64,000 bases of DNA from Protea cynaroides (GCA_028583415.1 CM053265.1:35132873-35196872), one strand, 5' to 3'. Counted from the stretch's first letter, positions 1-10,991 are shown. Notes: a model not told the origin generated them from the letters alone. Made by a program: numbers and translations.

Positions 1-986
1 GTCATCCCGCATGGAATTTTCCGATGGCCTCTATTCCAAATTTTTTGTGTTCATTTTGTAGAACATTAAAAATAAGGAATATAGGAACTTGAATCACCTC
101 ATTTGGAAGTAAAATGGTCAACTTATGAATTTTTGAAGTTTAAGCGGACCAATTATCGATAATTTGGCTGCCCATTCTGCATGAGATCCTTCGGAGGCTT
201 CTACCGGAAATATTTTACATTTACTTTGTAGAGCACTAAAAATGTAATATAATGAGACTGGAATCACCTGATATGGATATGGGATGATCAAAATATGAAT
301 TTTTGAATATTAAATGATCATTTTCATATGTAATTTTCCATGGGACCCTTCGGAGACTTTTACCCGAGATTTTCCACGTCCACTTTGTAGGACATCACGA
401 ATGAAGAACAATGGTCTTGGAATCGTCTGAATCTGACGTAGAACGGTAAAGATATGAAGCTTTGAAGTTCTAACGATAATTTTGCATGAAAGCTTGCATG
501 GGACCCACTGGTGACTTCTACCCGAGATTTTCCACGTCCACTTTGTAGAACATCATGAATGAAGAATAATGGCCTTGGAATCATCTGAATTCGATGTCGG
601 ATGATGAAGATATGATGATTTGAAATTCAAACAATCCGACTTACGATAATTTGCATGAAGGCCCCTGAGATTATTTATAATAACTTCATAAACCTCCCTT
701 ATATGTATCATCCGACTAAAATTGTCATATCTTCTTCATTTGATATCAGAATTGAGCCATTCTGGTCTCATTTCAAAGATAATTCTATGACCTATGCATC
801 CATGTAAAATTATAACCCATGACCTTACTGTGGACCCATTGAAAACTTCCTCAAATTCACAGACCCATTGAAAACTTCCTCAAATTCGCAGTCAAAAATC
901 CAAACTTTCGATCATCTTTCTCCTTTTGTTGTCCACACGCCCGCAGGGCTTTGTTTAGCTAAGATGGCAAAAATGGGGTGCTTACA
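1..986 (-). repeat. Tat-lineage LTR, 5' terminal part, cut by window edge
   Basis: On the minus strand this begins TGTAAGCACCCC at 986 and runs off the left edge. It matches 59553-60210, the equivalent part of the right-hand Tat LTR, almost base for base apart from two missing repeat units there. No polypurine tract precedes it (the neighbouring bases at 987-991 are GCTAA, a possible target duplication), so 986 is the outer 5' end of a 5' LTR or of a solo LTR. It is inserted into the element at 987-3799. The rest of the LTR and any coding region lie outside the window. Confidence 0.85.
9..660. repeat. About 159-bp tandem repeats inside the Tat LTR (4 units)
   Basis: Related units start at 9, 179, 338 and 496 with GCATG/CCATG followed by a GATCCTTCGGAGGCTT-like stretch; a partial fifth begins at 653. 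Spacing is 170, 159, 158 and 157 bases. The right-hand LTR has only two full units (59562 and about 59721), which accounts for the length difference of about 328 bases. Confidence 0.8.
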
Positions 987-1623
987 GCTAAGGTGGCTGC
1001 CTCCGCTAAAGGGGGTCAGTCATTTTCTACAACCTTTGTTTGTACCGACCTGACCTCTGGTACCCTCGACGCTTGAGTCCGTCTGGGAAAGACATACCCC
1101 GGCTCTACAATTCTGATAGCACCCACATGATTATAGGGTGAGTCCACTACTATTGATGGATCAAGGACTAGCAATGGTGGCGGTGGACAACTATGGTCCT
1201 GGCATTGCCGAGGGATCCTGGGGTCGATCTTATGCAGCATTCTCCCCCTTGTTTCTAAGGAGTTCAGTATCCTTCCCTTTTCATGCACTTGTTGAGAGGT
1301 TGGGTCAAGTGCAAAGGCAAACTGATAGTGGAGGACACTGACATTCCTATTCACCGGAGTCTGTCCTCTTTTTCGACTTTCTTTCGATTGATGCGGTGGC
1401 TACTCACGACGTCAGTCTAGATAGTAGGGCTCATCCGCCCTATCTCTTCTTCTTTCTTCTCTTGGAGGATCTCTTCGATCTTCTTTGCTCTCTACCCTCC
1501 TATGTTCTCTCCATTTTACCCTACTCTGCTCTCTTTCGGGAGTTCTCTCCCGTGGTGGTAGGGGGGTCTTGTCTGGTCCTCCCCTAGTGCTGCTGGTACC
1601 CTTAAGGCATTATGATCAACATA
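987..1623 (-). other. Degenerate stretch downstream of gag
   Basis: This lies where protease would follow Gag on the minus strand. A 112-codon open frame exists at 1016-1354 but shows no protease motif (no DSG/DTG) that I can see. The plus-strand stretch 1440-1580 is pyrimidine rich. No gene can be supported here. Confidence 0.4.
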
Positions 1624-3240
1624 CTACTTATAACATCCTCCTCTGATGAGGTCTTCAATTTTCACCTGTAGGTTCCAACACTCGTCAGTGGTATGACCGA
1701 TGTTGCAGTGATATTGACAATACTTGTTGGGATTTCTTTTCCGCGCTTCAGTTAAAATCTTCTGGGGCCTTCGGAGATATCCTGCTTTAGCAATGAGCGT
1801 GTAGACATCTCCGTGGGGTTTATTAAGAGGGGTGTAATCGTTGAATCTCTTATGGATTAGGCCACAAGCTCTTGCTTCCTCTCTTATCAACCTCTTGTGC
1901 TCCCTTGGTCATGTGAGGTCTTTTCCTTCATCAGTTTTCTTGCCTGAAACATCGACTAGGCCTTTGTTGGCTTCGTAGACTTCGTTAGCGGTGGCAACTT
2001 TCTTGTACCGAGCCAGGAGTTCTTGTAAGTCTGCCGATTCCTTTTTTGAGATAAAGAATCTGAGCTTCAAATCAGTGACGGTCGCCCTCAAAGTAGCAAA
2101 GTGAGTTGACTGTTCTATGTCCTTTACCTGGAGTAATCCAAGTTGAACCTGGCCAGGAACGCCTACAAAGTCTCATCAGCCCTTTGTCTCATGTTCATGA
2201 GGTGTGCGCTTGTCTTTCGTTGCACCCTACTTCCTTGAAAATGCATTTTGAATAGCTTTCCCATGGTTTTGAAAGAGTCAATTAATCTCGGAGGTAGGTT
2301 GTTAAACCACATCCTAGCCACACCATTTAGAGTAAGGGAGAAGGCCCTATACATGATCACATCTGGGTTCGCATGGAGGTCCATTTCTCCCATAAAATTG
2401 TTCAAGTGCTCGACTAAATCGGTGGATCCATCGTAGGAATCCACGGGCGACATGCTAAACTGCTTTGGCAATGGGACCCTCATAAGAATATCAATGAGAG
2501 GGCTATCTATAGAGTAATCCATACTTCATCTAGAGCCATACCAACCTTTTCCATTGTCTCGATCTTCTGATGCAAGAGTGCTATCTGGTCTGTTATTTTA
2601 GCAGCTACCTCTGGGCCCATGGGTGCTTTCCCTTTGTCCTCTGCACCCATGACGACTTGTGAAGGTGGGGCTCGTCGTGGAACCAAAAGTTCTTCCAAGA
2701 CACCTTCATCTCGCTCTAGTGTTGTTCTCCGCAATGGTCCTAACCTTTTTCGGACAGGTATCCTACCATGTTGCGAGGTTAATCCTGTTCCACTTACTTC
2801 TGGTGTTGAGGGCTCTCTAACCCCACATTTAGTGGGTTTACCTCTGTGTTTCCTAGGACGATCATCCCTAGGAAGTTCTGGGGGAAGGTTAGCCTCTTTA
2901 TGATGATCGAATGGAGGGATGATTCCCACCGAAGGATAGGAAGTAGCTTCGGGGACTAGAGGCTGAAGTCCTTGGACGAATCTAGTTAATACATCTAGAT
3001 GCTAGGCCATAGTCTCAAATTGTTCATAGATGAAGAATGCCTCCGATGGGGGCATTTAATCTGCCACTCGCTTCCCTCTCTCCCTCTGGGGTCTAGGTTC
3101 TGACCTATTACCATCTTTAAGGTTGGCCAATCATTGTTGAATTAGAGGGGGGTTGGGATTAGCCGTATGACTTCTTATTCTCCTTGGGCTCATCCTTTAG
3201 GATTTCTCTGACTTTTATTTTTCGACGTCAAATCGCTCAT
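1624..3240 (-). pseudogene. Gag of a Tat-like element, broken
   Basis: The likely start ATG is at 3240, directly after the primer site, but the frame stops after about 16 codons. Open pieces follow in different frames: 2929-2507 (Pro/Arg-rich linker, APPSQVVMG), 2522-2163 (retrotransposon gag domain: LPKQFSMSPVDSYDGSTD, NGVARMWFNNLPPRLIDSF, RQRADETL), 2091-1909 and 1890-1624. The last holds a nucleocapsid-like knuckle CQYHCNIGHTTDEC, which has three residues between the first cysteines instead of two. Gag would form the particle shell and bind RNA. At least three frameshifts or stops make it inactive. The assignment rests on the gag-domain pattern and on the primer site next to it. Confidence 0.75.
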
Positions 3241-3241
3241 G

Positions 3242-3259
3242 GCCCCACGGTGGGCGCCA
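3242..3259 (-). promoter_or_regulatory. tRNA primer-binding site of the gag fragment element
   Basis: The minus strand reads TGGCGCCCACCGTGGGGC, the usual primer-site form in Tat/Athila-type elements, placed a few bases after the LTR end and just before the gag start. Confidence 0.7.
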
Positions 3260-3263
3260 AACT

Positions 3264-3799
3264 ATTTCGGCCCAATTCCGTAACTGAGGTCCACCACACT
3301 GATTAGACCTACAAGTCGCAAGAAAAGACAAGGGGGAGGTGGGCCTATGGCCTTGGGTCCACTCTGGTGCCTAAGTTAGGGCTCTATGAACAACCAGTAG
3401 GGCTGGTATCTGAGCCCATATTATATTTAAGTGGAGTAGGTGAGAGATTCTCAGTCCAAGGTGTCAGAGCAACAATCCCAAGGAAAGAGTAATAAATGTC
3501 AAAATACTTGAAATCTCAGGATTCGTGGTATGTATACTGAATAATTCTTCTTTGTAAATGTCACTTTTACCCTTGTTTGGTATATGATGACCGAAGTATC
3601 CTTGTAAAGCTATAGAAATGGTGCTTTTTCCCTTATCTATTGATTAGATTTATGGGAATGTCCTCTTAGGCTTTTTCAGAGATGTTGACATGGACGTTTA
3701 GATCTTAGCTGTCGCCATGTCATTGGTGACGTGGGAAATTTCCTAAGAATACCAATTATGCCTAGTTATTTACATAACTAACCCTGTTTTTCCTTTACA
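3264..3799 (-). repeat. Short LTR (about 536 bp) of the gag fragment element
   Basis: The inner boundary is set by the primer site; the minus-strand end reads CCGAAATA, so the usual terminal CA is TA here. The outer boundary TGTAAAGG at 3799 is chosen because the sequence to its right is the conserved start of the antisense gene of element G. No second copy is in the window, so the ends are inferred. Confidence 0.5.
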
Positions 3800-3802
3800 A
3801 GT

Positions 3803-5460
3803 ATGATGGCTCCGAGGAGAGAGACTGAACCAGCAGCCCAGGGTTACAATGCTGATCGATTCATTTCCTGTCGTGCTAGTAGGTGTAGATAGGTTTGGCC
3901 AGACTCCAATAATAGCTAGCCTCAGCATACACTTTAAGGTGTTAGCTAGATTTGGCCTTTATGACGCATTCAATTACGTCAGTTGGACATCAGCCATGCC
4001 TATCCAGGATGACACCTACCCAAACTTGGTACGCTATTTCTTGTGCAATTTCTTCTAACGAGTAGACGAGGGGACTAAGGGAGTTGATGTGACCAGTAGG
4101 GTTAAGGGGGTAGACATCACCTTGACAGTTGCCACTCTAACAACCATATTGGATGTCTCACCAGATTAGGAGTGAATTTATAAGGCTCCCAAGGAGTCCT
4201 TAAGCATGACAGAGGAGGACTACATGCAGATGAGACAAGCACTTACTCCCCCTGATATAATAGGGATAGTGTACAAGGAGAGGGAGTAGGTCCTTCTAGC
4301 CTACTCCTCGAGTTCTTAGTAGGATCATACAACACAACGTTAACCCCAGATCTGGTCATAAGGAGGAGCTAAACCAGTTTTGTGTATTCTTGATGGACAA
4401 CTGGTGTAGAGGAGACCGGTGTGCCTCCCTTTTCTAATCTTGTACACCATTCTCTACACTTTTAACTATTTTCCCCATAGAGGTCACCTACCCTGTGGAC
4501 GCCTCTTGACTCGCGTCTTTACATACTTCGGAGTGAGTCTAGTGGGAGAGGCCATCGAGAATGGAAAGGATTCATCTGTGCTCAACTGGGACACCAATGC
4601 TCGGATTCATCTTGGTGACTTAGTTATGGAGGATCCCTTCCTTAAGGCACATCCCAGACCACCCAGAGCAGCACAGCCTTCCTGTAGAGCATTAACAGCA
4701 GTAACAGCTACTGGAGCTGATACTAGAGCAAGTGAGGGCACTAGCCATGGTGTCAAGAGAGTGACCACAAAACCGTAGTCATCCTCTAGTGATGAGGAGT
4801 ATGATGATGATGATGACAACAGCGAGAAGGGTGAAGAGATGGAGATGACAGCGATGGTAATGACCACATGGAGGTGGACACTGCTGCCCCAATAGGAGAT
4901 GTGCCCCCAGCTACCAGTACCAGAGTGGCACCTATAGCCATGCGTACCAGAGAGGTACCACCAGCTGTTAGTACTTCTAGGCCACCTACAACCACTCCAT
5001 CATTGACACCTACTGCTAACTTGGGCCAGGTGTTAGAGGTTCTCCGGCTTATGCATCAGCAGATGGATGCCATTTTTGATGGCCATGCTAGATTTAAGAG
5101 ACAGGTAAAGCTCCGTTTAGGCACCGTGGAGACTCATTTGAGGGAGGAAGAGACTTGATTAGGCACCATGGATACACACGTATGATGCGATGGTTACCGC
5201 CGGCTACTTGCATCACTATGTAAGGCGCAGGCCTATTGTGACTCCGGCTCCTTTTAGTATTCCACCACAGTACCTCAGAAGGACGTGCCCTCATCACTTA
5301 CAGTTCATGGCCATCCTCTTCACATGATGCACCAGTAGCACCTACAGCTCAGAGTGATTCTCCGCCATCACTCCCTGATTACGTACCTTTTACCTCAGCA
5401 CTTGCTACTGGATCCGAGCTCCCTATCTCATCGAGTGGGCCTCAGTAGACAGAGACATGA
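3803..5460 (+). pseudogene. Antisense gene of element G, decayed
   Basis: The start MMAPRRETEPAAQG at 3803 follows a pyrimidine stretch and an AG, as in the other copies. Pieces in different frames resemble the antisense protein of E and F: FGLYDAFNYVSWTSAMP and YPNLVRYFLCNFF (3849-4058) match the LALFNVERAFGDMGW and PDLVRQFYCN blocks; GHLPCGRLLTRVFTYFGV (near 4480-4550) matches the GNLPYGRMITVLLTCLGV block; 4868-5158 gives a Pro/Thr/Ser-rich linker and a charged helix ending near REEET. Stops occur near 4058, 4170, 4780 and 5158. It is transcribed opposite to the gag-pol direction of G. The domain resembles proteins labelled 'putative plant transposon protein' (Pfam PF20167, from memory). 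The exact stop is uncertain. Confidence 0.6.
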
Positions 5461-5917
5461 TACCTTACTTTAGTGCATCATATATACATAGGGTAACTAT
5501 CCGAGTTGTGGACTGTACCCCACTTTTTAGTTTATGCACATCACGTCTATTTCATATTACACTAGTACAGTTTCTTTCCTTCTTGACTATGATAGTTCTT
5601 GTATTTACCTTTTTGCATTGATTAGGAGTTGTATCTCAGGATAACAGTCTAAGTTGTGGGCCGTATCCCAATTTTGCACTTAAATCAGATACACATATAT
5701 ATACATGTCCTTGCTTGTTCTTAGTTTATATTGTGTGTTATGCTCTTTCTTTAGTTCTTGTAATGGAATGTAACGTAACTTACTGTTCTCCTTAATTACT
5801 ACTTATTGGTTCATAAAAGCTTTTAATTAGCCTAAGCATCTATTCCAACTCATGAAAATGCATCTGCAAAGGAAGTCTATAGGTAGAGTCAGAGTGGTTG
5901 TGTTCTAATACTAGTGT
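5461..5917 (-). other. Leader of element G with two hairpins and a decayed primer site
   Basis: There is no gene here. Two related hairpins occur at 5491-5520 (arms GGGTA/TACCC) and 5639-5668 (arms GGATA/TATCC), both around a GTTGTGG core; the same structure is found once in the leaders of B, E, F and A. The position expected for the primer site (5902-5913, minus strand TAGTATTAGAAC) is a decayed TGGTATCAGAGC. Confidence 0.55.
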
Positions 5918-6710
5918 TGTCACAGCTTATTCTAAGGAATCGAGCGTAATATCTGAGTCATCTAAGAGACAACCTGAATCTTCTAGCAATCGACAACCAA
6001 AATGACCTACCAGTAGATCCCATAGTCCAGACACATAATATCTACAATAATAAAAAATAATTACCAATAGTTACAGTAGAATATCAAAGTGCAGTGGAAT
6101 CATAATATAGAACAACATGCCAACTAGTAATACTTCATTATAATAAATCTATTGTGTACTGCAGAGCATTTCACAAATATTTACCATATACATACATCCC
6201 ATACTACATAAGCAGAGTAAATCCGAATAAGTTCTCGTGGATAGACCAAACCATCATTTATCCATAAATAGCAAAATCAACAGACAAGGAGCTGACTCAG
6301 GTCTCGTAAATACAATCCCTATAGGTACAACCCTTGAAATGATCTCTCAGAGGAACCCCACAAAGAGAAGAACCCTTAATACCAATCAGATTCATGTCCA
6401 CTACAACAGAATAAGTACCTATAGTCAAAGCTAAAAAATATTTGATATCGAGGAGTGAGCTCTTATCCCTGCTCAGTGAGAAATTAGGTATCTAATCCAA
6501 TCCTATGCAATAATTTATTAATGCAATACAGAAACAAATAAACAAGTAATTATGAATGTCATACAAGTGTGTATGTAAATCATGGCCGACCTGTACCATA
6601 GCGAGGATCATGCCCCTTACCCAACCGCCTGAGCTATGCCCTTACCCCACTGCTTGAGCATATACCCGTAATCCACCGCCTAAGTATGTACCTATAACCC
6701 ACTGCCTGAG
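5918..6710 (-). repeat. LTR fragment of element G
   Basis: The minus-strand 3' end reads GCTGTGACA at 5918, like the TGTGACA end of the other Tekay-like LTRs. Near 6470 the minus strand has the CTCACTGAGC ... GCTCAC ... ATATTTTTTAG block seen in every LTR of the family. The rest is too diverged to align by eye. The 5' half is missing, cut at about 6711. Confidence 0.6.
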
Positions 6711-6720
6711 TACCACCCGT
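6617..6720. repeat. 26-bp tandem repeat, 4 units
   Basis: Units start at 6617, 6642, 6668 and 6694, each with the form TTACCCCACTGCCTGAG. They end at the junction between the G LTR and the host element A LTR, so the start of the A LTR is uncertain by a few bases. Confidence 0.65.
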
Positions 6721-9052
6721 ATCGTACTAACCTGGTCTTACCACCTTGTATCAGGTCTTCCTATCATGGTCGGACTAAGCGGACCAAGTGCGTGAAGAAA
6801 CCACAAGGCTAGGTATGTAATTCGAACCATAAATCATCTAATTGATAACGTGTGGTTGCAAACCTAAACCGGTGTGGTCAACCACACCTCAAAATGTTGT
6901 GACCACTCGAATCTGATACATGTGGTCCCAGTTTTGAGACGTGTGGCAGATGGATCCTATGACCCCACGTGCCACCACACGATGGTATAATTGACTTCAA
7001 AATTAGAATACCTTCATAATCTGAAAGGGAGTTATTTCCTAATCAATATGGGACTTTATATGGTGTTTCCCTCTATATATAGGAGTCCCTTAGCCTCTTT
7101 CATTCTTTTAGAACTCAAACTGAAAGAGAGAGAAAGAGAGGAGGAGGAAGAGAAGGAAAATTGAAGAGGAAGACTAAGAGAAGGAATTTCAGAGAGAGCT
7201 GTGATTCTTCAGCAAGTTTAAGGTATGAAAATATCCCCTACATTAGTTGAATGCCTAGAGTAGATCATGGAGGAAGTATTGATTCAAAGTAGGATCTCAA
7301 CCATGAGACCCATAGACGAAAACTCAAAAGAAATCCATGAAGAGTAGGTTAGAGTCGATAATTGTGAAAAATATAAAATTAAGGCCATAGATCAATCATA
7401 GGAAAGACCCTAGTGATAGTTCAAGGAATCAAATCATGAAAGGTTAGACTAAGAATGAAAGTCGACCAATCACTCGTGTGGTCGCAGCTATAGTCGACCA
7501 CATGAGGCACATGTGTCGACCACACACCCTTGAGAAGTTTCTAGGGAGGGTGTGGTCGCATGATATGCAACCACCGTATCGACCATACACCTTATGGTCA
7601 CAGAAACTGAAACCACAGGTGCAGCTACACCTACGACCACTCAGCTTCTGGAGGTCTGATTGATTCCAGATGGGTCATTTAAATACTGTAATTAATGAAT
7701 ATGAACTCTAACTTATAATCCATAAATTTATTAGGTTTCTAAGTAGTCCAAAAGTGATTTACAAAGCTTGAAAGAGGAACAACCATCGATCAAAGGTGAG
7801 GGAACAAGACCAAAAGTAATTGGATAATAATAAATTGTTTACTTTATTGAGTCCAATGCCATGATTGATTTTATACCTGTATGTTTATACCTGTATGTTT
7901 GTAATGTGCATCTCACATGTCATCCAATATTCCTGCTATTACTGTTCATGCATATTTAATTTTGTTTATTTATAACATAATGATGATGATGATGCTAGGA
8001 ATAGGCATGTGAATGTATGTGTGTGGTTGGTGTGTTGGATGCGACTTCAAGGGGAGGACGTGGCATGTTGGTATTCGACCTTGTCACTAGACTCTAGCTC
8101 TATCTCTACTCAAGTCTTGCCCAATAACATCCTCATATCGCCATTACCTTAGCAGAACTATTACGTCATAGGGCATCAGGGGAGATGGTTTCGGACCGTG
8201 TGGTCTCTGACTCTGTCAGGGGGCATTAGCTCTATCTCTATGGACGTATTGAGGGATGCTAGGGTAAGGCATTGGATATACTGTTTGGCATTGGGATTGG
8301 TTACTTGCGAGCCCAGTTTGCAAGCCCTCGCCAATAGAGGCTTACGTGTTGGTATGGGTAGGGCATTAGGGGAAGTATTGGCGGTGTTTGATCCAGACAC
8401 TTTAGCTCTATCTCTATTCCTTGGTGGGTGCATATGGGACGGTAATGGTGTTTGATCCATTGTGCCGATTCACACACTCGTGTATAGAGGTACGGCGACC
8501 ACCAAACCATTCTATAGCATATTGCAAACTTTTAAATCAGACCAAAGATATGAGTTGAATGCATGCATATGTTTGTTGCATTGTTTTGTTTGCTCACTGA
8601 GCCATGATGTTTGCTCACCCTTTTGACGTCGAATATTTTTAGTTGATGACGCAGGTCATACTGTTAAAGAATATATGAATGCACTGACGTATGGACACAT
8701 TGCTACGATGGACGTAAAAGGAAGAAGATGCGCATGATTCATCATGCGAATGCAACCAATGTGTTTTTGCTTAAGTTTAATTATAATTTGAACATCACAT
8801 ATGTAATTGATTATTTATTTTTATGTCTTGTGGTTTGGAGATAATTGGATTAAATACTTATTTATCACTGTTAGACTCTTAGTTCATTATCTATAAGACT
8901 TTCACTTATTTATTTATTACCTCTGATTATTAATGTGGAATGTGTATGTGGTTTGACATGGTAGGTATGACCTGTACGAGATCCTGGGTGAATCGTTGGT
9001 TTATTGGTTATTCATCACACCATTCTGGTCAAACCAGAATTTGGGTGTGACA
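6711..9052 (+). repeat. 5' LTR of element A
   Basis: It starts near TACCACCCGTATCG (family start TGTAAGACCCGTATCG) and ends GGGTGTGACA at 9052, followed by a primer site. A TATA-like TATATATAGG is at 7074-7083, a purine-rich stretch at 7110-7190, and a donor-like AG|GTATGAAA at 7223. Motifs of the form GTGGTCG / CGACCAC cluster at 7460-7645. The 45-codon LTR reading frame (8642-8774) is present but has an indel and ends CECNQCVFA. It lacks the AACGTTAACC motifs of the younger LTRs. Confidence 0.8.
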
Positions 9053-9055
9053 ACT

Positions 9056-9067
9056 TGGTATTAGAGC
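9056..9067 (+). promoter_or_regulatory. Primer-binding site (tRNA-Met type) of element A
   Basis: TGGTATTAGAGC, one base different from the family site TGGTATCAGAGC, three bases after the LTR end. Confidence 0.8.
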
Positions 9068-9222
9068 TTCTCAGGTTCTACCCATTGACCTAACTACTTT
9101 TACATGAGTCATAAACTGAGTTAGGATAAAATTAAAAGCTGTAATAAGAACACACCATAAGCACCTGTGTTCTATGAGACATAAACTAAGAAAGAGAATA
9201 ATGCACATATGTAAAGGGAAAA

Positions 9223-9225
<3 letters not shown>

Positions 9226-9291
<66 letters not shown>
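9226..9291. repeat. (AT)n microsatellite
   Basis: About 33 uninterrupted AT units in the leader. A short (TA) run is also present in the second leader copy at about 10817-10830. Confidence 0.95.
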
Positions 9292-9294
<3 letters not shown>

Positions 9295-9389
9295 AATGGG
9301 AATAAGACAAATGTACATCTAAATCAGATTATAGTTCACAATCCGGACAGTTACACTGTAGTATAAAAGGGAAAAAGAAATAAATGATA

Positions 9390-9757
9390 TCATGGAGCAG
9401 GAGGTGCTGGAGGAGGAGGTGCCTCACGATATCTATCATAGTTATCAACATATACTCTCACGAGCCAGGCCACCCGAGTCTAAGTCGCTCGGAGACTAGC
9501 TGTCAGATCTACTACCCGCTGGCCTGTAGAGCCCTGGGCATCTAAATGCTCTCCTACTCTCCAATCAATCACTCACTAAGCCTCCCAAATCTCACGTAAC
9601 AACTCCATCATGTCATCTGGTGGTGGGCATGAAGGGCCAACTGAATGAGAAGCCCGAGAAAGGCCAGCTCCAGTAGAATACTGTGGTGATGGAGGAGGGA
9701 TGGCATCCACATCCATCTACATCCGATCATCATCCTCCTCATCATCACCCTCGTGGT
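9390..9757 (-). pseudogene. Antisense gene remnant, C-terminal third (element A, first leader)
   Basis: The minus strand encodes the tail of the antisense protein: an acidic DDEEDDDRM stretch, a PPPSP linker, a heptad-like stretch, then DLTASLRATQTRVAWLVRVY, ending REAPPPPAPPAP and a stop at 9390-9392. Stops interrupt the middle. The 5' two thirds were lost where the partial LTR copy begins at about 9762. A hairpin at 9324-9359 lies between it and the primer site. Confidence 0.75.
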
Positions 9758-9761
9758 GATG

Positions 9762-10639
9762 GAGGAGGTGGTCTCGAACCGTGTTGTCTCTAACTCTGTC
9801 GGGGGGCCTTAGCTCTATCTCTATGGACGTATTGAGGGATGCTGGGGTAAGGCCTTGGATACACTATTTGGCGTTAGGATTGGTTAGTTGCGAGCCCAGT
9901 TTGCAAGCCCTCGCCAATAAGGGCTTACGTGTTGGTATGGGTAGGGCATCAGGGGAAGGGTTGGCGGCGTTTGATCCGGACACTTTAGCTCTATCTCTAT
10001 TCCATGGTGGGTGCATGTAGGACTACAATGTTGTTTGATCCATTGGGCAGATTTACACACTCATTTATAGAGGTGCAGGGGCCACTAAACCTTTCTATAT
10101 CACATTGCTAACTTAGAAACCAGACCAAAGATTTGAATTGAATGCATGCATATGTTTATTGTATTATTTTGTTTGCTCACTGAGCCATGATGTGTGCTTA
10201 ACCTTTCGATGTTGAATATTTTCAGTTGATGATGCAGGTCCTACTGTTGAAGAATATATGAATGCGCCGATGTATGGACACATTGATCCGATGAACGTAG
10301 AAGCTATGGAAGAGACGCATGATCTTTCGTGCGAGTGCATCTCATGTATTTTTTATTAGCTTAGTTGTTTAGTTATGAGAACATGTAATTGATTATTTCA
10401 CTTTATTTTATGTCTTGAGGTATATTGGAGATAATTGGATACTTAATTATGCTATCACTGTCAGATACTAAGTTCATTACTATTAAAGAGTTCCACTATC
10501 ATTTATTTACTCTGGTTTTGTTTGTGGAATGTATCTGGTTTAATCGAATGGGCACGGCCTATACAATATCTTGGTTGAACCTTTAGTCTATGGACGGTTC
10601 ATCACACCATTCTGGTTGGTTCATAATTGGGGTGTGATA
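9762..10639 (+). repeat. Partial second LTR copy (3' 40%) of element A
   Basis: It is homologous to 8184-9052, joined to the leader within a GGAGGAGGTGGTCTCG stretch. It ends GGGGTGTGATA at 10639 (family TGTGACA) and is followed by another primer site. The 45-codon LTR frame is intact at 10225-10359 (VDDAGPTVEEYMNAPMYGH ... CECISCIFY, stop). Confidence 0.8.
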
Positions 10640-10642
10640 GCT

Positions 10643-10654
10643 TGGTATCAGAGC
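10643..10654 (+). promoter_or_regulatory. Second primer-binding site
   Basis: A perfect TGGTATCAGAGC after the partial LTR, so the A leader carries two LTR-end/primer-site junctions. Confidence 0.85.
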
Positions 10655-10927
10655 TCTTAGGCTCTACTCTATTAAATCAAAATACTACCACAAAGGTCGT
10701 GAATTGAGTTAAGATAAAAATTAAAAACTGTAATAAGAACACACCATAAGCACCTGTGATGTATGAGATATAAACTAAGAAAGAGAATAATGCACATATG
10801 TAAATGGGAAACCAATTTATATATATATATCCAAATGGGAGTAAGAAAAATGTATGTCTGAATCAGAGTACAGTCCACAACCCAGACAGTTACTCTATAA
10901 TATAAAAGGAAAAAGAAATAAACAATA

Positions 10928-10991
10928 TCATGGAGCTAGGGGTGCTGGAGGAGGAGGTGCCTCACGATCTCGATCATTGTCCCCAGCATAT
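10928..10991 (-). pseudogene. Antisense gene remnant, last 21 codons
   Basis: The minus strand ends AGDNDRDREAPPPPAPLAP with a stop at 10928-10930. The gene is cut at 10991 by the insertion of F. The preceding leader hairpin is at 10864-10897. Confidence 0.7.

Larger units (their letters stand above)
987..3799 (-). mobile_element. Fragment of an older LTR retrotransposon (LTR, primer site, gag)
   Basis: Read on the minus strand the order is LTR (3799 to 3264), primer site (3259 to 3242), gag remnants (3240 to 1624), then uninterpretable sequence up to the Tat LTR at 986. The Gag resembles those of Tat-lineage elements such as RIRE2 and Grande, and the primer site TGGCGCCCACC is typical of that group. 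Its LTR is only about 536 bases and unrelated to the Tat LTR at 1-986, so it is a different family. It is inserted immediately upstream of the antisense gene start at 3803; the flank AGTAT may be one target duplication copy. Its pol and 3' LTR are deleted or lie left of the window. Confidence 0.7.
3800..6710 (-). mobile_element. Element G: oldest Tekay-like copy, leader and part of 5' LTR
   Basis: On the minus strand the order is LTR end (about 5918), degenerate primer site, leader, then an antisense gene on the plus strand (3803-5460). This is the same order as in elements B, E and F but much more diverged. Its gag-pol would lie left of 3800 and is replaced by the inserted element at 987-3799. 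Its LTR is interrupted near 6711 by host element A. Confidence 0.65.

Noticed and set aside
1016..1354. A protease or host gene on the minus strand
   Set aside because: No DSG/DTG motif and no recognisable domain; it follows a broken gag and is best left as decayed element sequence.
5918..6710. A separate unknown LTR family
   Set aside because: The CTCACTGAGC block, the ATATTTTTTAG word, the TGTGACA end and the neighbouring antisense gene place it with the Tekay-like family as an old copy.
9056..9067. tRNA-Met-like match
   Set aside because: Only 12 bases match; it is the primer-binding site of the element, not a tRNA gene. The same holds at 10643, 13264, 35237 and 43026.
9071..9310. Open frame with a long Ile-Tyr run
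   Set aside because: It is the translated (AT)n microsatellite at 9226-9291.
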